Source of the DNA: Planctomycetota bacterium
GTDB taxonomy: Bacteria > Planctomycetota > MHYJ01 > JACPRB01
Length of the DNA stretch: 9,703 bases
Assembly (NCBI GenBank): GCA_016200125.1
Contig: JACQFK010000532.1
Coordinates: 1-9,703, forward strand
Direction of reading: 5' to 3'
In this document: positions 6,511 through 9,703 of the stretch, in pieces
Layout of the letters: each line of letters opens with the position of its first letter
Position numbering within the stretch: the stretch's first letter is position 1
Program-made: the position numbers and the translations under genes
The notes under the pieces: generated by a model
Database searches by the model: none
What the model was told of the DNA's origin: nothing
What the model saw: only the letters and a program-made list of their open reading frames with translations

Positions 6511-7851
6511 ATGGACCGGAAGGCATTTTCCCGGAGACTGAAGGCGGACGGCGTATCGATCCTGCTCGCTCAGTTCGTCGACGTCCGGGGAGTGCCCAAG
6601 GTGAAGGCCGTCCCCGTCGAGGCGCTGGACCAGCTCCTCGACGACGGGGCGGGCTTCGCTGGCGGGGCGGTGGTCGGCCTGGGCCAGGGCGCCCACGACC
6701 CCGATCTCTGCGCGATGCCCGACCTGGACTCCTACTCCCCGCTGCCCTGGCAGAAAGGCAGCGGCCGGGTCGCCTGCGACCTCTTCGTCGAGGGCAAGAG
6801 CTGGCCTTACTGCTCGCGCAGCGTGCTGCGGACCCAGCTCGCCCGCGCGAAGAAGCTGGGCTACACCTTCAAGATCGGCCTCGAGCCGGAGTTCTTCCTG
6901 CTCACGCGGAACCCGGACGGCACGATCCGCCCCTGGGATGCGAACGACCAGCTGGCCAAGCCCTGCTACGACTACAAGCCCCTGTCGGTGGTCCTTCCGC
7001 TGCTGTCGGAAATCACGCGGCATCTCAACGAGCTGGGCTGGGGCGTCTACCAGATCGACCACGAGGACGCCAACGGCCAGTACGAGGTCAACTTCAAGTA
7101 CGCCGACGCGCTGACGAGCTGCGACCGCCTCACGCTCTTCCGCATGATGCTCCCGGAACTGGCGCGGCGTCACGGGGCCTGGTCCACCTTCATGCCCAAG
7201 CCCTTCCAGGGCCGGACGGGCAGCGGCCTCCACGTCCACTTCAGCCTCTGGGACTCCACGTGAAAGAAGAATCTCTTCGCCGATCCGGGCAACGCGAAGA
7301 CCGGCGGCAACTCGGAGCTCGCGCTCCGCTTCGCCGGAGGCGTGATCGACCATGCGGCGGCCTTCACCGCCGTCTCGTCGCCCACCGTCAACTGCTACAA
7401 GCGCCTCATGATCCAGGGATCGGCGTCGGGCTACACCTGGGTGCCCGCCTACGCGACGCTCGGCACGAACAACCGGACCCACATGCTGCGGACGCCGGGG
7501 CCGGGACGCATCGAGTGCCGCGTCGTCTCCTCGGCCGCGAACCCCTATCTCACCGCCGCCGCGCTCCTCGCCGCGGGGCTCGACGGCATCGAGCGGCAGC
7601 TCAAGCCTGGCAATCCCTCGGCGGAGAACATGTACGCGCTGACGGAGAAGCAGCGGCGGGACCGGAAGATCGCGCTCCTCCCCCAGAACCTGTTCCAGGC
7701 CCTCGGATCTCTCGAGGCCGACTCCGTCATCTGCGACGCGCTCGGCAAGCCGCTCGCCGAGGAGTTCATCAAGGTGAAGCACCGGGAGTGGTACGAGTAT
7801 CACAGCTCCGTCAGCCCCTGGGAGCTGGACCACTACCTGCCCGAATTTTAA
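6511..7851 (+). pseudogene. glnT: Type III glutamine synthetase (GlnT-like), interrupted by an in-frame TGA at 7261-7263
   Basis: Glutamine synthetase joins ammonia to glutamate using ATP in the cytoplasm; type III/GlnT enzymes are close to gamma-glutamylmethylamide synthetases, so methylamine is a possible alternative substrate. From ATG 6511 the frame reads 250 codons, a TGA, then 195 more codons to TAA 7849-7851: 446 positions, a normal full length. Before the stop: GAGFAGGAVVGLGQG in the N-terminal domain, GLEPEFF with metal-binding E125 and E127, DHEDANGQYEVN (183-194), FMPKPF, and GSGLHVHFSLWDST (237-250) with H241. After it: KKNLFADP, PTVNCYKR (291-298; Ser is more usual than Cys), NNRTHMLR with R322, and GRIECR (332-337). 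The active site needs both halves, so neither alone should work. No frameshift, insertion or drift is visible around the TGA. It is the first gene of an operon with gcvPA. Nonsense mutation, sequence error or readthrough cannot be separated here. Confidence 0.85.
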
Positions 7852-9185
7852 TGCCCTATATCCCCCATACCCCGCAGGACCGGGCCTCCATGCTGGAGGC
7901 CATCGGGGTGAAGCGCATCGAGGACCTGTTCGCCGACGTCCCGCCGGACACGCTCTTCGATCCGCCCCCCGAGTTGCCCGCGCCCGCGACGGAGATGGAG
8001 GTCGTGGCCCGCCTCCAGCGCCTGGCGGGACGCAACGCCTCCTCGGCGAGCCACATCTGCCTCCTCGGCGGCGGCGTGTACGACCACTACATCCCCGCCG
8101 TCGTCCCCTCTCTGATCTCCCGCTCGGAGTTCCTCACCGCCTACGCGCCCTACCAGGCGGAGATGAGCCAGGGGACGCTGCAGTCGCTCTTCGAATACCA
8201 GACGATGATCTGCCGGCTGTTCAAAATGGACATCGCCAACTCCTCCTTCTACGACGGCGCGAGCGCGCTCGCCGCGGCGCTGCTTATGGCGTCGCGCAAG
8301 GAGCCCGAGCGCAAGCGCGTCATCCTCGGCCACTTCGCCCCCTGGCAGATCCAGGTCGTGAAGACCCACCTGCACGGATCGCCCCTCGAGCTGGAGTTCC
8401 CGCCGCAGAACGCCGCGGGCGTCCTGGACCCCGAGGCCGTGAGCGGACCCGGACTCCTCGCGGTCGCGGTCTCCTGCCCCAACTTCGTCGGCGCCATCCC
8501 CGACATGGCCGCCCTGTCGGAGGCGGCCCACGCGGCGGGCGCCTTCTTCGTCTCGTCCGTCGACCCGCTCTCCCTCGGCGTGCTCGCCCCTCCCGGCAGC
8601 TACAACTCGGACATCGCCGTCGGCGAGGCCCAGGGCCTCGGCATCCCGATGAACTTCGGCGGCCCGCTGCTGGGCGTGATGACGGCCAAGGAATCTTTCC
8701 TCCGGGTGCTCCCCGGCCGGATCTCGGGGCAGGCCTTCGATGCCGACGGCCGACGCGGCTACGTCATGACCCTCCAGACCCGAGAGCAGCACATCCGCCG
8801 CGAGCGGGCCACGTCCAACATCTGCTCGAACCAGGCGCTGAACGCGCTCGCCGCCTGCATCTACCTGGCAACGGTCGGGCGCAAGGGGCTCACCGACGTC
8901 GCGGAGCAGTGCCTGCACAAGGCCAACTATCTCTACCGGGAGATCCTGAAGCTCGAGGGTTACGCGGCGGTCTTTCCGAAGGCATCGATCTTCAAGGAGT
9001 TCGCCGTGCGGATGCCGCGACCGGCGGCAGAGACGGTCGAGCGGGCGCTCGACCAGGGGATCCTCCTGGGGATCCCGATCGGCGACGTGACCGGGAACCC
9101 GAACGACCTGCTCATGGCCGTGACGGAAAAGCGGACGCGGGCGGAGCTGGATACCGTCCTCCATTTCCTGCGGAAGTCCCGATGA
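7851..9185 (+). CDS. gcvPA: GcvPA, glycine dehydrogenase (decarboxylating) subunit 1
   Basis: This is the N-terminal half of the two-subunit P-protein of the glycine cleavage system, which with GcvPB decarboxylates glycine and passes the aminomethyl group to the lipoyl arm of GcvH. The product is 444 residues, as usual for GcvPA. MPYIPHTPQDRASML is the typical N-terminus. YAPYQAEMSQGTLQSLFEYQT (98-118), VGEAQGLGIPMNFGGPLLG (257-275) and TREQHIRRERATSNICSNQALN (from about residue 310) are conserved in the family. ATG 7851 shares its A with the preceding TAA (TAATG). I see no ribosome site upstream, so translation probably depends on ribosomes arriving from glnT. It overlaps gcvPB by four bases (ATGA). 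Function depends on GcvH and GcvT, which are not in the window. Confidence 0.95.
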   Translation: MPYIPHTPQDRASMLEAIGVKRIEDLFADVPPDTLFDPPPELPAPATEMEVVARLQRLAGRNASSASHICLLGGGVYDHYIPAVVPSLISRSEFLTAYAPYQAEMSQGTLQSLFEYQTMICRLFKMDIANSSFYDGASALAAALLMASRKEPERKRVILGHFAPWQIQVVKTHLHGSPLELEFPPQNAAGVLDPEAVSGPGLLAVAVSCPNFVGAIPDMAALSEAAHAAGAFFVSSVDPLSLGVLAPPGSYNSDIAVGEAQGLGIPMNFGGPLLGVMTAKESFLRVLPGRISGQAFDADGRRGYVMTLQTREQHIRRERATSNICSNQALNALAACIYLATVGRKGLTDVAEQCLHKANYLYREILKLEGYAAVFPKASIFKEFAVRMPRPAAETVERALDQGILLGIPIGDVTGNPNDLLMAVTEKRTRAELDTVLHFLRKSR

Positions 9186-9703
9186 ACGTCGTCGAACCGC
9201 TCCTGTACGAGAAGTCGGTCACGGGCCGGCCGGGGCTCGCGTTCCCGGAGCTCGACGTTCCGCGCACGCCGGACGCGCTTCCCGCCCGTTCGATCCGGAA
9301 CTCGCCCGTGGACCTGCCCGAGGTCTCCGAGCCCGAGGTGGTGCGCCACTTCACCCGGCTTTCGGTGACCAACCATCACGTCGACCGGGATCTCTACCCG
9401 CTGGGATCCTGCACGATGAAGTACAACCCCAAGTTCTCGGAGGCCCTGCTCGGCCTGCCGGGCATCTCCGGCGTCCACCCGCTCCAGCCGGTCCGCTCCT
9501 CGCAGGGGCTGCTCGAGATCCTGTATCTCGCCGAGAAGTTCATGGCCGCGATCACGGGGCTCGACGCCTGCACCTACCAGCCGGCCGCGGGCGCCCACGG
9601 CGAGTTCACGGGGCTCCGCCTGATCGCCGCCTACCACCGCCACAAGGGAAGCCGGAAGGACGAGATCCTCATCCCCGACTCCGCCCACGGCACCAATCCC
9701 GCC
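9182..9703 (+). CDS. gcvPB: GcvPB, glycine dehydrogenase (decarboxylating) subunit 2 (3' end cut by window edge)
   Basis: This is the C-terminal, PLP-binding half of the split P-protein; with GcvPA it catalyses glycine decarboxylation. The window holds 174 of the roughly 480-500 residues expected. The N-terminus has EPLLYEKSVTGRPGL (5-19), a typical GcvPB opening. HFTRLSVTNHHVDRDLYPLG (56-75) followed by SCTMKYNPK (76-84) is the family signature. QPAAGAHGEFTGL (133-145) and PDSAHGTNPA (165-174) are the cofactor-pocket motifs. The PLP lysine lies further downstream, outside the window. ATG 9182 overlaps the gcvPA stop (ATGA, 9182-9185), and GGAAG five bases upstream may serve as a weak ribosome site. 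Confidence 0.95.
   Translation, partial: MNVVEPLLYEKSVTGRPGLAFPELDVPRTPDALPARSIRNSPVDLPEVSEPEVVRHFTRLSVTNHHVDRDLYPLGSCTMKYNPKFSEALLGLPGISGVHPLQPVRSSQGLLEILYLAEKFMAAITGLDACTYQPAAGAHGEFTGLRLIAAYHRHKGSRKDEILIPDSAHGTNPA

Noticed and set aside
7261..7263. Genome-wide UGA recoding (as Gly or Trp)
   Set aside because: TGA ends pseB, pseC, gcvPA and the 3274-4473 gene at positions matching family lengths or the next gene's start, so it is a normal stop here.
6466..9164. Minus-strand open frames of 455 and 438 residues opposite glnT and gcvPA
   Set aside because: Composition is typical of shadow frames and no domain is recognisable; they oppose strongly conserved genes.
6432..9185. A 917-residue plus-strand open frame
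   Set aside because: Its first part is a +3-frame shadow of the glutamine synthetase (low-complexity R/G/P-rich translation) that merely happens to be open into the true gcvPA starting at 7851.
1..9703. CRISPR arrays, insertion sequences, tRNA or rRNA genes, tandem repeats
   Set aside because: None seen by eye; nearly all bases are accounted for by the listed genes and short intergenic gaps.

Overview
The window is GC-rich bacterial DNA, densely coded, with intergenic gaps of at most about 146 bases. It comes from an organism that makes surface glycans carrying bacterial nonulosonic or N-acetylated amino sugars. Codon third positions are mostly G or C, and starts include ATG, GTG and TTG. 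At least five gene ends use TGA as a normal stop. I cannot assign a phylum. The high GC, the split glycine decarboxylase (gcvPA/gcvPB) and the surface-sugar genes would suit a deep-branching Gram-negative lineage such as Acidobacteriota, Myxococcota or Rokubacteria, but this is inference only.

Left part (1-6364), surface sugar synthesis. On the minus strand pseB, pseC and pseG follow each other with 4-base overlaps (GTGA and ATGA). They encode steps 1, 2 and 4 of CMP-pseudaminic acid synthesis from UDP-GlcNAc; pseG runs off the left edge. pseB is divergent from a plus-strand gene at 3274-4473. That gene resembles the glycosyltransferase-like proteins of O-antigen and capsule loci, but a block in its middle seems to be missing. 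It converges, with only 7 bases between stops, on a minus-strand gene for a membrane-bound UDP-GlcNAc 4,6-dehydratase of the CapD/WbpM/PglF type. Two different dehydratases therefore draw on the same UDP-GlcNAc pool in one locus.

Right part (6511-9703), nitrogen and glycine metabolism, on the plus strand. A type III glutamine synthetase gene (glnT-like) is followed by gcvPA (TAATG junction) and gcvPB (ATGA junction, cut by the right edge), the two halves of glycine decarboxylase. The coupling suggests that ammonia released by glycine cleavage could be recaptured as glutamine. The glutamine synthetase is interrupted by one in-frame TGA at 7261-7263. The reading frame and the family motifs continue intact on the far side, so this is a recent nonsense mutation, a sequence error or, less likely, a recoded codon.

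Four plausible sigma-70-type promoters with 17-base spacers sit in the two divergent intergenic regions. I saw no tRNA, rRNA, CRISPR array, insertion sequence or convincing terminator. The most noteworthy points are the interrupted glutamine synthetase within an unusual operon and the internally shortened glycosyltransferase; I see no clear new defence or mobile system.
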